Positions 37,359 through 45,188 of a stretch of DNA of 64,000 bases are shown here, piece after piece. The position numbers and the translations under genes were made by a program. The DNA lies in NCBI GenBank assembly GCA_900315395.1, contig OMZC01000119.1:1-64000 (forward strand). Reading direction: 5' to 3'. Source of the stretch: an uncultured Gammaproteobacteria bacterium. Its GTDB lineage: Bacteria > Pseudomonadota > Gammaproteobacteria > Enterobacterales > Succinivibrionaceae. Within the stretch, counting starts at the first letter, position 1. Every line of letters begins with the position of its first letter. The notes under the pieces were generated by a model. That model did no database searches, was not told the origin of the DNA, and worked only from the letters and a program-made list of their open reading frames with translations.

Positions 37359-39188
37359 CTACGCTATGAGAAAGAGCGGGCACACACGAAAAGCATAAGA
37401 AGCAAGGCCGGTGCCGGCAAAGCCGGCCCAGTAGACATGGCACGCACAGGACACGGAAGCTACATCTTTCAGCCATATATCAGCATTGATAATTTCATGA
37501 ATTGATCTGTGTCTGAACAATGGTAGTTGCAGGTGTTGCATGTGTGAGTCATAAGGCGATGACGCCCATCTGTAGCCACCATAAACTTCAGGTTCTGACA
37601 TTAGAACAGCTTTGCAGTCAGCCCACTCTGCATAAAGACAAGCTCCTTTCCAAGCTGGATATGACATGCAAGGAAGATTTGCGTCAAAGCCAGTAGAAAA
37701 CAAATTTCTAAAAGTAAGGACAGAAATACCTTGCTCTTCAAAGTCTTTCTTAAGCCAGTTATTGATTACTTTTGGAATTACAGTCTTAGCCATGTAGCTG
37801 TCTTTATATGCACAAGTTACATCTTTACCTACATTCTCATTGTCAGCATTCCATGGAGCATAACCTTGTTTAGTATTTTTAGTAGCGTCTCCAGTCCAAT
37901 TTTGACCACTCCATAAAAGAGAGCCTGAATTACCTACAAGCTGAATTGGAATTAGACCTACATGGTTTCTTGTAAGCGAAGTATCACCTCTATTTAAGTA
38001 AACGTTACAACCAACAACAACATAAGTAGTGCCTGTTACTCTACCTTTGATGTACTGTCCTGGATGTAATCTTTCAAAATTACCTGCAGCAAGCTCTGCT
38101 CTTACGGTATCGCTGCCATTACCTGCGTAAATTAAAGATGTGATATCACTATCATCGTAGTAATCGTTGCCGTAGTTCTTAGTTTTATCTCTTAATAGCT
38201 GAGTAGCGATGTAAGGAGGAAGAGGAATAATTATATCTTTTGAGCCATCAAAAGATATGCCAGCTCCCTTTATTAATTTTTTATCAGATAGACCATTAGA
38301 GACAGTAATGGTACGGCCTTCTTTTAGTTTATCTGATGATGTTGCATTTCCATTGACACCATTAGGAAAAGATGCTTTAGGAGGTAATTTTAATGACGCA
38401 TTTCCAGTTCCATCTACATCCACAGCGGTAGATGTGTTTTCACCAGTTGAATCTGAAATAGTTAACTTTCTTTTTTGTCCCCAAGCTTCTGTCTTTATAT
38501 CTTTTGAACCATCAAATTCAGTTCCATTAATTTTAGCTGGTGTTTTTAATTTAGTAGTTGTTGCTGAATTGCCTAAGATATTTCCATTAATGTCTTCTTC
38601 AAACTTTTTCTTTCCTTTGATGGTTTCATTACCTTCAGAATGCAGAAGATCGGAGTTCTTTTTAAGTGCAGTTTTTAGGGCATATGGAGATACAGCTTTA
38701 CTGTTGTCTAATCCATCAAGTATATCTTTTTCAGTTGCGATTTTAACAACGCCTGCAGTTTCCGTGGTTGCAGGTGGATTAATGAAACAAGCGTCACCGA
38801 AGTCAATATACTCAGGATCTACACTGGTAATAGGAATATCAATTGCGATACTTGCACCAGATAACTTAACTTTTTGGAAAAGAGCCTCATCTGAAGAAAC
38901 AACTGCAAACAAAGTTCCTTTTTCTGTATATAAACCAATGGTATGTGCGGTATATGTGTCTTGTGAACCATCAACGCCTGACACATGAATAAGACCATCA
39001 CCAACGTTTGCTCCAGCAACAGCTTCACAGGTGAAGATCACATTGGGAATGTCTGTTAAAGAAGGAGTTACATCAATTGAATCAGGTGATACTTTTATTG
39101 TGGTTAGTTTTACTTTTTCGGTGCCGTTTTTAGCAACGTTAATTATTTCTTGAATACCTAAATAGGTAACAGCTGTCTTTTTTGTCAT
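37359..39188 (-). CDS. DGR-diversified tail fibre protein
   Basis: A 609-residue fibre. Residues 1-140 resemble the P2 gpH-type N-terminal attachment domain. Residues 140-178 hold the common fibre repeat (AGVVKIATEKDI...SKAVSPYALKTAL). A Gly/Asn/Ser-rich shaft follows, then a C-terminal C-type-lectin-like domain (GGYRWASSPYD...FRVCPLFLIA). The VR covers about residues 577-603. Variable positions deduced from the TR are 581, 584, 586, 588, 590, 592-595, 598 and 600. The protein probably binds the host receptor at the fibre tip. It is the last structural gene of the tail operon. Confidence 0.92.
   Translation of the reverse strand: MTKKTAVTYLGIQEIINVAKNGTEKVKLTTIKVSPDSIDVTPSLTDIPNVIFTCEAVAGANVGDGLIHVSGVDGSQDTYTAHTIGLYTEKGTLFAVVSSDEALFQKVKLSGASIAIDIPITSVDPEYIDFGDACFINPPATTETAGVVKIATEKDILDGLDNSKAVSPYALKTALKKNSDLLHSEGNETIKGKKKFEEDINGNILGNSATTTKLKTPAKINGTEFDGSKDIKTEAWGQKRKLTISDSTGENTSTAVDVDGTGNASLKLPPKASFPNGVNGNATSSDKLKEGRTITVSNGLSDKKLIKGAGISFDGSKDIIIPLPPYIATQLLRDKTKNYGNDYYDDSDITSLIYAGNGSDTVRAELAAGNFERLHPGQYIKGRVTGTTYVVVGCNVYLNRGDTSLTRNHVGLIPIQLVGNSGSLLWSGQNWTGDATKNTKQGYAPWNADNENVGKDVTCAYKDSYMAKTVIPKVINNWLKKDFEEQGISVLTFRNLFSTGFDANLPCMSYPAWKGACLYAEWADCKAVLMSEPEVYGGYRWASSPYDSHMQHLQLPLFRHRSIHEIINADIWLKDVASVSCACHVYWAGFAGTGLASYAFRVCPLFLIA
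37379..37459 (-). repeat. DGR variable repeat (VR)
   Basis: 81 bp at the 3' end of the fibre gene, aligned without gaps to the TR at 36653-36733. Coding changes relative to TR are Asn to Cys, His, Tyr, Ala, Phe, Thr, Gly, Leu and Tyr, Ser to Gly, and Leu to Phe. One synonymous G-to-T change is the only non-adenine difference. The last ten bases (CGTGTGTGCC on the coding strand) are identical and may belong to the initiation-of-homing sequence. Confidence 0.95.
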
Positions 39189-39212
39189 TTTTAATATTCC
39201 TTTGTCTTTTGT

Positions 39213-39950
39213 CTAAATTTTGGAACGATGAATTGTTAGAGCTCTTACGCCAATATTGTTTTGGATTGGTATTGTTTCTTTTGAATGCAAAATATCAGGA
39301 GAAGAGATGTGTGCAAAAGTCAGAACTCTAAAAGCAGGAGTTATATGTGTTGGGATAGAGAATTTAGTTTGCTTTTCAGGTTCAAAACTAATTCTAGTAA
39401 ACGTAAATTGTCTTACCGTTGGGTGTAATGTAATTCCTGCTTGTACGTTGTAATACTGCGTGACTGAGAACTGAGAACGCACAGGTTTTACTATATTTAA
39501 CGCTGTAATAGCATCATCAAGTGCTTCTGCTTTTACTTGTTGTACATTCAAATCAATGTCGATTTTGAATGTATGTGGTTTACCTTGAGGAGTAGTCTCG
39601 AACCACTCTTTTAACTGTGCTCCATTACCAAGCGAAGCTAAAACATCAAGAATAGCTTTTTTTGTGCCGTAGTGAGATAAGGTCTTAATGATTGTCTTTA
39701 GAACTAATCTCTTGCGTGATACAGGCCATGAATCTCGCCAAACACCCACACGCCACTGTGATGCCAAATGATCTAAAAGCTCACTGGATGCACTATCTAA
39801 CAGGTAATAAAAAAGGCCATCGTTTAGATGACCTTTTGTATCGCTGTTTGTATGTAATGCCGTAGCAGCATTTTTAAATATTTCTTCATCTGCTATTGAA
39901 GACGGTAAAAGCTGATGAAGAAGAGTTTTATCTTCAATCTTATTACTCAT
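39213..39950 (-). CDS. P2 gpI-like tail protein
   Basis: About 245 residues from the ATG at 39950, which overlaps the gpJ stop (ATGAGTAA); a GTG four codons upstream also fits. LLHQLLPSSIADEEIFKNAATAL near the start and LLDHLASQWRVGVWRDSWPVSRKRLVLKTI (written in parts) are typical of gpI. It is a baseplate/fibre-connecting protein in P2. The C-terminal 80 residues are beta-rich and more variable. The gene lies between gpJ and the fibre gene, as in P2. Confidence 0.87.
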   Translation of the reverse strand: MSNKIEDKTLLHQLLPSSIADEEIFKNAATALHTNSDTKGHLNDGLFYYLLDSASSELLDHLASQWRVGVWRDSWPVSRKRLVLKTIIKTLSHYGTKKAILDVLASLGNGAQLKEWFETTPQGKPHTFKIDIDLNVQQVKAEALDDAITALNIVKPVRSQFSVTQYYNVQAGITLHPTVRQFTFTRISFEPEKQTKFSIPTHITPAFRVLTFAHISSPDILHSKETIPIQNNIGVRALTIHRSKI

Positions 39951-41082
39951 CTTCAACACCACCGTAGGTAATGGTTACATCTGATGCAGGGCACTGAGCA
40001 ACCTGAGATTTGGTGACTTCTGTAAAGACAGGTGAGGTTATTTCAACTCTTTTGGCACCTGCATTACGAAGACGCTTAATTAACTCATCAGGGTTAAGAT
40101 CGCGCCCAATCTTTGTTTGCTGCCACTGTCTGTACTCTTCAACGGCCTGTACTACAGCTGATGTCACCTGAGCTATTCTGTTCACATCACTGGTGTTTAA
40201 AAACCACTTAAGATTGATTGTGTAAGCTACAGCTTGAGGTGCACTTACAAGTACGTTGTCTGTCAATGGTCTAATATCATCCGCGCTCAGGTAGTTCTTT
40301 AATTCACTAACAAAGGTTTCTGTTGGTAAAGTACCACCTGTTAACAATGGATGGATATATACATTGCCGGCATGCTCAGGCAAACCATAAATGCTGCAAT
40401 CAATAATAGCAGCTGAGAATTTTCTACAGTAATACTCGTAACTGTCATGAGGTCCTGCAACAGAGAAAGAGCCTGGTGCTAAATGTATTCTTTGAGCATA
40501 GGCTTCATCTGTTTCTGTATCAGCTCCACCTGATGGTTGATTGATATTCTCTACACTCTCAAGATTAGGTAGAAGATCAACTACTGTATTGATAGCGCCA
40601 GCTTTGATATTGTTTGTGTAACTTCCTTCTACAGTTGAGGTTGCCACAACATCAATAGTAGTTTCACCCTCAGGTATTTCTGCTAACTCATTTGTAGCAA
40701 ACATGGTTGTACCGTCTGATACTCTTGTACCGGCAGGTATTGCATACACACCTGATTGGGCTGTGTTTAAGTTAAATCTTAAAGTGACGACTGACTTTTG
40801 AGCGGTAATACGCTGAGTGTTTACCATTTCACCTAGAGCATCTAGATGATCACCTGTAGCATAGGATAAAAGGTTTTGTCTAGCAGCAAGGTTGAAAGCC
40901 TGTCTTAACATAGTGCTTTCTGCAGCTAAAGACAGTAAAAACAGCCTTACAGGATCACCGTTAGCTAAAGTTCTACCTGTAAGCTCTTCATACTTACCGA
41001 TAATGCGTTGCTCGTTTGCTGTAGCATCAACGGTTAAAAAATTAAGCTCTGGTAACCCAAAGCGGGGAAATATTTCAGTCAT
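39943..41082 (-). CDS. Baseplate J-like protein (gpJ)
   Basis: A 379-residue baseplate wedge protein. LRQAFNLAARQNLLSYATGDHLDALGEM at the N-terminus, IPAGTRVSDGTTMFAT, and SGGADTETDEAYAQRIHLAPGSFSVAGPHDSYEYY are Baseplate_J signatures. It forms the wedge between baseplate hub and fibre. It overlaps both gpW upstream (8 bases) and gpI downstream. Confidence 0.93.
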   Translation of the reverse strand: MTEIFPRFGLPELNFLTVDATANEQRIIGKYEELTGRTLANGDPVRLFLLSLAAESTMLRQAFNLAARQNLLSYATGDHLDALGEMVNTQRITAQKSVVTLRFNLNTAQSGVYAIPAGTRVSDGTTMFATNELAEIPEGETTIDVVATSTVEGSYTNNIKAGAINTVVDLLPNLESVENINQPSGGADTETDEAYAQRIHLAPGSFSVAGPHDSYEYYCRKFSAAIIDCSIYGLPEHAGNVYIHPLLTGGTLPTETFVSELKNYLSADDIRPLTDNVLVSAPQAVAYTINLKWFLNTSDVNRIAQVTSAVVQAVEEYRQWQQTKIGRDLNPDELIKRLRNAGAKRVEITSPVFTEVTKSQVAQCPASDVTITYGGVEDE

Positions 41083-41407
41083 TAGTTACAACCTCCAGTG
41101 TTACTATTGGAGTTAATTTACCTTCTGCAACATCTGATTTTTCTTGATCTAAAGTTACAGATTTAACTTTAACTCTGGGCTCATCGCGCTCAATGGCATC
41201 AATTATGTTCAATTTCCATAAAGCTAAAGATTGGTTGGTAGGAGAATCCAAAGCACTATAATCAACCCCAAAATCTCTATCCAACGGAACGGAGCCTTTA
41301 ATCGTTTTTAATATAGTGGCAACATTCTGTCTTATCTCAAGAAGTTCATTAGGAGGAGCAAGGCTAATCAGTTCATTTGTTGATACAGTAATTATCGATA
41401 CGTTCAT
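41075..41407 (-). CDS. P2 gpW-like baseplate assembly protein (gp25 family)
   Basis: A 110-residue protein with the gp25-like core: EIRQNVATILKTIKGSVPLDRDFGVDYSALDSP, then LWKLNIIDAIERDEPRVKVKSV. It is a baseplate wedge component homologous to T4 gp25. It overlaps gpJ by eight bases. Confidence 0.9.
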   Translation of the reverse strand: MNVSIITVSTNELISLAPPNELLEIRQNVATILKTIKGSVPLDRDFGVDYSALDSPTNQSLALWKLNIIDAIERDEPRVKVKSVTLDQEKSDVAEGKLTPIVTLEVVTND

Positions 41408-41415
41408 ATAGAGCC

Positions 41416-41859
41416 TTAAATAATCTTAGATACCATTGATTTAGCATAAGCTACTAAAGAGAAACCTTTAGCTTCGGTTAGGTTCAAAGTAACATCGCAA
41501 TTAAGCAAGCCACCTCGTCCGTCATAGTATTTGCGATCTTCTGACAAATCAGAGAGAATATACTTGCCAAAATAGTCAAGACCTAACACTAAACGATAGG
41601 CTTCTCCACTCTCAAGCATCTCTCTTAAAATTGCTAAATACACAGCAGGAGATACTCCTAAATTTCTGATTAACTGAATTTTAAAAGAGACCTTATCGGA
41701 GTCAGGACCTATAAATTCATTTACAGGCTTTTGACCTATAATCTCATGAGATGCATACCTGGCAGAACGCTGCACTTGAAGATCTTGGTAGGTCAGCACT
41801 CTTTTATCAGAACAAGTAAACGGCACTAAGCCGAACATTCCCTGCAAACCAATTTTCAT
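41416..41859 (-). CDS. P2 gpU-like tail completion protein
   Basis: A 147-residue protein. The GMFGLVPF N-terminus, IIGQKPVNEFIGPDSDKVSFKIQL, LREMLESGEAYRLVLG and the late LLNCDVTLNLTEA parallel the gpU layout (GMF, strand with FLG, LR-Met-Glu-Gly, ITL-L). gpU-type proteins act in tail completion. AAGGAATG precedes the start. It is isolated from the upstream DUF2513 genes by an intrinsic terminator. Confidence 0.8.
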   Translation of the reverse strand: MKIGLQGMFGLVPFTCSDKRVLTYQDLQVQRSARYASHEIIGQKPVNEFIGPDSDKVSFKIQLIRNLGVSPAVYLAILREMLESGEAYRLVLGLDYFGKYILSDLSEDRKYYDGRGGLLNCDVTLNLTEAKGFSLVAYAKSMVSKII

Positions 41860-41878
41860 AACTCATTCCTTTAGGTAT

Positions 41879-41913
41879 TAAAAAAGCCCTAAGGTGTTAA
41901 CCAAAGGGCTTTT
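41879..41913 (-). terminator. Intrinsic terminator inside the tail operon
   Basis: On the minus strand AAAAGCCCT (41913-41905) pairs with AGGGCTTTT (41890-41882), followed by a T6 run. It lies between the toxin/immunity-DUF2513 module and gpU. Confidence 0.85.
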
Positions 41914-41930
41914 ATTACGAAATTCTTTAT

Positions 41931-42320
41931 TTAGAGTAACTGTTTGTAAATTACAGGTATTGCCTGTTTGATAAATTCAAAAGTAAGCTTCACACCTAGA
42001 GATTTTGCTTTATTGATGATCCTGTTCCAAAGAGCTTGATCACGTAGAACTTCAAGAAGATCATACCCTTTCATGGTTAATCTTATTGATGGTATGCCTG
42101 GCCTTTCTTTCCAGAAAAGAGGATGCCTGTGACTAAAACCGTCAATATCAACATCATTTACCATCTGATAGTTTGATATAAGTCCACTTTCCTCAAGTAA
42201 TTCATAATGAAGGAGCACAAGATCATGTTGTTCTTCAGGTAATGACTCCCAGTGAGTTTTTATCTGGTTAGTCTCGATTGCTTCAAGAATTTCTTTAACT
42301 ATTGTCCAATTACGTTTCAT
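41931..42320 (-). CDS. DUF2513-like protein, copy 2
   Basis: A 129-residue protein. The MKRNWTIVKEILEAIETNQ start, LLHYELLEESGLI and LTMKGYDLLEVLRDQALWNRIINKAKSLG follow the DUF2513 pattern. Function is unknown; the N-terminus looks like a winged-helix. It is a paralogue of the preceding gene and overlaps it (ATGA). It is not a tail component in P2, so it is a passenger in the operon. Confidence 0.75.
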   Translation of the reverse strand: MKRNWTIVKEILEAIETNQIKTHWESLPEEQHDLVLLHYELLEESGLISNYQMVNDVDIDGFSHRHPLFWKERPGIPSIRLTMKGYDLLEVLRDQALWNRIINKAKSLGVKLTFEFIKQAIPVIYKQLL

Positions 42321-42688
42321 GATTCATCCAAACAGAGATAATTCATCATATCCTTTTTAATGAGCTTTTGAGTTAGTTCTACAACCAAATCTAAAGGACC
42401 ATTGATGTTGAGATTGTTTAAACCCTCAATAACTTTTTCAAAGCCCTTGTAATACATGCAATCTAATAAATCATAGCCTTTCATGGTTAATGAGCACTTA
42501 TTAAGATTTGCAATAATCTGTTGAGCTGTACTGTCGTTTTTAATTTGATTGCTTAGATTAAGGTATCCGCTGTCATGAAGTAACTTAATGTGATGCTGTA
42601 GCTCGTTAACGTCATTACTTGATACAGTGCAATTACCAACAGAGGCTTCTTCAAGGATATCTTTTAACAGTTTCCAATTTCTGTACAT
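42317..42688 (-). CDS. DUF2513-like protein, copy 1
   Basis: A 123-residue protein sharing MYRNWKLLKDILEEAS, IKLLHDSGYLNLS and SLTMKGYDLLDCMYYKGFEKVIE with the next gene, thus a diverged DUF2513 paralogue. It begins three bases after the truncated third copy of the small membrane protein family. Cytoplasmic; role unknown. Confidence 0.7.
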   Translation of the reverse strand: MYRNWKLLKDILEEASVGNCTVSSNDVNELQHHIKLLHDSGYLNLSNQIKNDSTAQQIIANLNKCSLTMKGYDLLDCMYYKGFEKVIEGLNNLNINGPLDLVVELTQKLIKKDMMNYLCLDES

Positions 42689-42691
42689 GAT

Positions 42692-42745
42692 CTATAGTTT
42701 CTTTACTTCCTTTAATGCATCTTTAATTGATCTTAGTAACTTCAT
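42692..42745 (-). pseudogene. Truncated third copy of the small immunity-like gene
   Basis: 17 codons, MKLLRSIKDALKEVKKL, repeating the first 12 residues of the two full-length copies (MKLLKSIKDALK) and then diverging to a stop. It shows the array has undergone further duplication and decay. Confidence 0.7.
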
Positions 42746-42780
42746 ATTATCTAATATTCCTTAATTAGATATCTTATGCA

Positions 42781-43005
42781 CTACGTAATCTTATCAAGAA
42801 CATGCAAAAGCCCATCTAAAAAAGGCCAGATAAAATTTTCATAAAAGCCATACGGAGAATAGTGTTCATTAGTAATATATTCAAACCAATCAGGGCAAGA
42901 AAGAAGTACATATAATGTAAAACAAATAATTAAACAGTATTTATGTCTCTTCCAAAATCCTTTTAATGCATCTTTAATTGATTTTAGTAACTTCACAATC
43001 ATCAT
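42781..43005 (-). CDS. Small membrane protein, second copy (immunity candidate)
   Basis: A 74-residue protein with a basic N-terminus (IKDALKGFWKRHKYC), one membrane helix (LIICFTLYVLLSC) and a conserved C-terminal PYGFYENFIWPFLDG. It is a paralogue of the 43056-43292 gene. It is preceded by a duplicate of the last 30 or so codons of the PAAR gene, so toxin end and immunity start were duplicated together. Membrane immunity would fit a toxin acting in the envelope, but this is inference. Confidence 0.65.
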   Translation of the reverse strand: MMIVKLLKSIKDALKGFWKRHKYCLIICFTLYVLLSCPDWFEYITNEHYSPYGFYENFIWPFLDGLLHVLDKIT

Positions 43006-43064
43006 CTACAGTAATCTCAAACGATACAGGTCTAAAATCTTGGATTATATGGTTATCAGAAAAG
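42935..43064. repeat. Duplicated toxin-end/immunity-start segment, copy 2 (copy 1 at 43222-43350)
   Basis: About 130 bases closely matching 43222-43350. On the minus strand it reads a remnant of the PAAR C-terminus (SDNHIIQDFRPVSFEITVDD-CEVTKIN, stop) and then the start of the second immunity-like gene. The parent gene has SDNHIVQDYEPVSFEFTVDD-YEVTKIN. Confidence 0.85.
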
Positions 43065-43292
43065 AGCATCAAGATTACTTACAAATCTCCAAACTCCATA
43101 TAAAAAAGGCCATATAAAAGTTTCATAAAAACCATGTGGAGTATAACCATGAGGATCAAAAAGAAATTCATACCACTCTAAAGAGGAAAAGCTGACGTAG
43201 ATTATAAATCCAACTATTAAGCAGTATTTATGTCTCTTCCAAAATCCTTTTAATGCATCTTTAATTGATTTTAGTAACTTCATAATTATCAT
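43056..43292 (-). CDS. Small membrane protein, first copy (immunity candidate)
   Basis: A 78-residue protein; Met at 43283 is an alternative start. A basic amphipathic N-terminus (IKDALKGFWKRHKYC) is followed by a membrane helix (LIVGFIIYVSFSSL) and PHGFYETFIWPFLYGVWRF. It overlaps the 3' end of the PAAR gene by about 30 bases, the tight coupling expected of toxin and immunity genes. No known immunity family was recognised. Confidence 0.7.
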   Translation of the reverse strand: MIIMKLLKSIKDALKGFWKRHKYCLIVGFIIYVSFSSLEWYEFLFDPHGYTPHGFYETFIWPFLYGVWRFVSNLDALF

Positions 43293-44622
43293 CTACAGTA
43301 AACTCAAATGATACAGGCTCATAATCTTGAACTATGTGGTTGTCAGATAAAACAACAAAGTCTTTACCCTTATTATAGGTCTTTCTAAAGTCTCTAAAAT
43401 TACTATTATTCAATTTTACATAATTAAAAAGATCTAACGGTCCTATTAAGAAATCTAACAGATTCGTTGACCAATACCCAAGGTATTCATTACCTTCAAA
43501 CTGAAAACTATCTTCAGCATATATGGCTAATTGATTAACAGTAATCTTGTATCTTTTATCATCAATTTTTTCGATAGTACCTGCAGGCAAACTTTTTAAA
43601 TTAAAACTTCCCATTGCAGCAAACAAACCACTAGGATAAAGATTCCTAGTAGGAAATATTGGTTTTACTGATACGCTATTGTTTGCTCCAATATGCCTGT
43701 TATTACTGTTACTGATAAAATTGAATTTAGTTAAATCAGGAGCATTTTTTAACTGCTTAGCTAACATTCTAGCTAGTTCTTTCTTACCAGCTTCATTGGT
43801 AGCTTTATTTGTTAGTTCAGTTGTTTCTTTTCTTACTTCATTATATTTGTACAACCAATCCCATTTGATAAAGAACGGATCGTCATAGCAATCATCATCT
43901 TGCTCATATCTTTCTTTACCATTTTCGATAACTTTGTGTCGATGTTGTCCAAAATCAAAGCTGTCATTACACAGCCACTTTTCAAACATCAGTGCAAGGT
44001 AATACCAGCCTTGCTTGTCTTCAGCTAAAGGAACTTTAACTTTTGAGATGTGTCTTGCAATCTCAGGTAAAGTAACAATAGTTTTAAACTCATCAACTGA
44101 TGATACTGGTAAAGTGCACTTTTGATTATCAACGACTATATCTACAGTTGGCATGATTAAACCAAGAGAGCTGTTACCTTTATCCGGTGTTGTTGAAGAT
44201 GAACCTTGCTCACTTTGCTGCTCTTTTATCTTTTTAGCTGTTACTCTGTCTTTGTAGTCAACAGAGGGCAGAGAGTTGACTACTTTCATTTTAGTAAATG
44301 CTGCCTGATGTCTGTTTTTACATTCAGCATTACCATCATCAGCAAATGTTGTTGATGAGCCTTGTGCTACAGAACCACCGCATGACACACTGTCACCAAT
44401 ACGACCTACAGGAATACCATTAACAAAGACTGTAGAAGAACCTGATGCAATTGCTCCTGAGTGTGGAATATGGATAATACAGCCATGAGCTGAATATGAA
44501 TCACCAACTCTACCTACAGCAATCTTGTCAACAAATACATTTGAAGATCCTGAAGCTAAAGGCACCGGAGGACATAAGTCATGACCTGTATTAGTATCAC
44601 CAACTCTTGTAACAGCAGGCAT
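43261..44622 (-). CDS. PAAR-domain protein with DUF6402-like C-terminal domain (putative effector)
   Basis: A 453-residue protein. Residues 1-96 are a complete PAAR domain (VTRVGDTNTGH, VGDSYSAHGCIIHIPHSG, GRIGDSVSCGG). A variable linker leads to a C-terminal region from about 150 that resembles DUF6402. Its marks are GWYYLALMFEKWL, AGTIEKIDDKRYKI, the AIYAEDSFQFEGNEYLGYWS block, then SNFRDFRKTYNKGKDFVVLSD. DUF6402 proteins occur as cargo on PAAR/VgrG spikes of type VI systems. Here PAAR would cap the gpV spike of a phage tail. Toxin activity is inferred, not shown. Confidence 0.8.
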   Translation of the reverse strand: MPAVTRVGDTNTGHDLCPPVPLASGSSNVFVDKIAVGRVGDSYSAHGCIIHIPHSGAIASGSSTVFVNGIPVGRIGDSVSCGGSVAQGSSTTFADDGNAECKNRHQAAFTKMKVVNSLPSVDYKDRVTAKKIKEQQSEQGSSSTTPDKGNSSLGLIMPTVDIVVDNQKCTLPVSSVDEFKTIVTLPEIARHISKVKVPLAEDKQGWYYLALMFEKWLCNDSFDFGQHRHKVIENGKERYEQDDDCYDDPFFIKWDWLYKYNEVRKETTELTNKATNEAGKKELARMLAKQLKNAPDLTKFNFISNSNNRHIGANNSVSVKPIFPTRNLYPSGLFAAMGSFNLKSLPAGTIEKIDDKRYKITVNQLAIYAEDSFQFEGNEYLGYWSTNLLDFLIGPLDLFNYVKLNNSNFRDFRKTYNKGKDFVVLSDNHIVQDYEPVSFEFTVDDNYEVTKIN

Positions 44623-44630
44623 ATTTGCTC

Positions 44631-45188
44631 CTAGTTAATGTTTACCTTAGAACCTGTAATATTTACGTTAGCACTTGAAGATATGTTGATATTTCCTTTA
44701 GCATCAAGGTTGATAGTACCGTCTGTAGTTACATTCACAGAAACCTTGGTAGTTACATCAACCTTTTGTCTGTCAGCGTGGATATGAGTATCAGCAATGA
44801 CAACATCAAGTTCATGTGATTGTCGGTTATAAGTAACTGTGGTTCCATCATCAAATTCTACCTTGCGTTCATCTTGGTTCGTTGTAGGAGGTTGAACATT
44901 ACCGGCATAGAAAGAGCCTAAGATAAAACCTTCCTCGATGCCCTGAGGCATAAACACACATAGAACATCATCACCAACATCAGGCATATTGTAGTCGTGA
45001 TTTTTGAAGGTATTACGGCACAATACAGCCAGCTCATGTGTTGTGAGATTGTCCTCATCAGAGATGGTTACTCTTGCAGTGTGCTTTTGAGGATTAGTAG
45101 AGCTTACTGTACCTACACGAATGATCTCGGTCAGAGTGCTTTCTAAACTAGATACACGCTCATTTGCTGATAAAAAGTCGTTGTTCAT
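44631..45188 (-). CDS. P2 gpV-like baseplate spike protein
   Basis: A 185-residue protein. It has an N-terminal coil (ERVSSLESTLTEIIRVGTV), an OB-like domain (ARVTISDEDNLTTHELAVLCR, MPDVGDDVLCVFMPQG) and a C-terminal beta-helix of alternating Val/Asn (VSVNVTTDGTINLDAKGNINISSSANVNITG). This is the membrane-piercing spike. The neighbouring PAAR gene 9 bases downstream supports a sharpened tip. Confidence 0.92.
   Translation of the reverse strand: MNNDFLSANERVSSLESTLTEIIRVGTVSSTNPQKHTARVTISDEDNLTTHELAVLCRNTFKNHDYNMPDVGDDVLCVFMPQGIEEGFILGSFYAGNVQPPTTNQDERKVEFDDGTTVTYNRQSHELDVVIADTHIHADRQKVDVTTKVSVNVTTDGTINLDAKGNINISSSANVNITGSKVNIN

Larger units (their letters stand above)
34850..39188 (-). other. 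Diversity-generating retroelement (DGR) cassette
   Basis: Order on the minus strand: tail fibre target gene with variable repeat (VR), hairpin, Avd-like gene, template repeat (TR), reverse transcriptase, then two small ORFs. All required DGR parts are present and complete. The TR/VR comparison shows adenine-specific substitution. The cassette ends in a hairpin at 34820-34846 and lies at the 3' end of the prophage tail operon, where the target is the fibre. Confidence 0.93.

Noticed and set aside
37282..37476. ORF over the VR and hairpin in another frame
   Set aside because: It is a frame shadow of the VR region; Arg/Cys-rich composition and no start signal.
38257..38988. Long plus-strand ORF (243 codons) antisense to the fibre gene
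   Set aside because: No ribosome-binding site, Ser/Pro/Phe-rich composition typical of an antisense shadow, and the minus-strand frame is a clear tail fibre.
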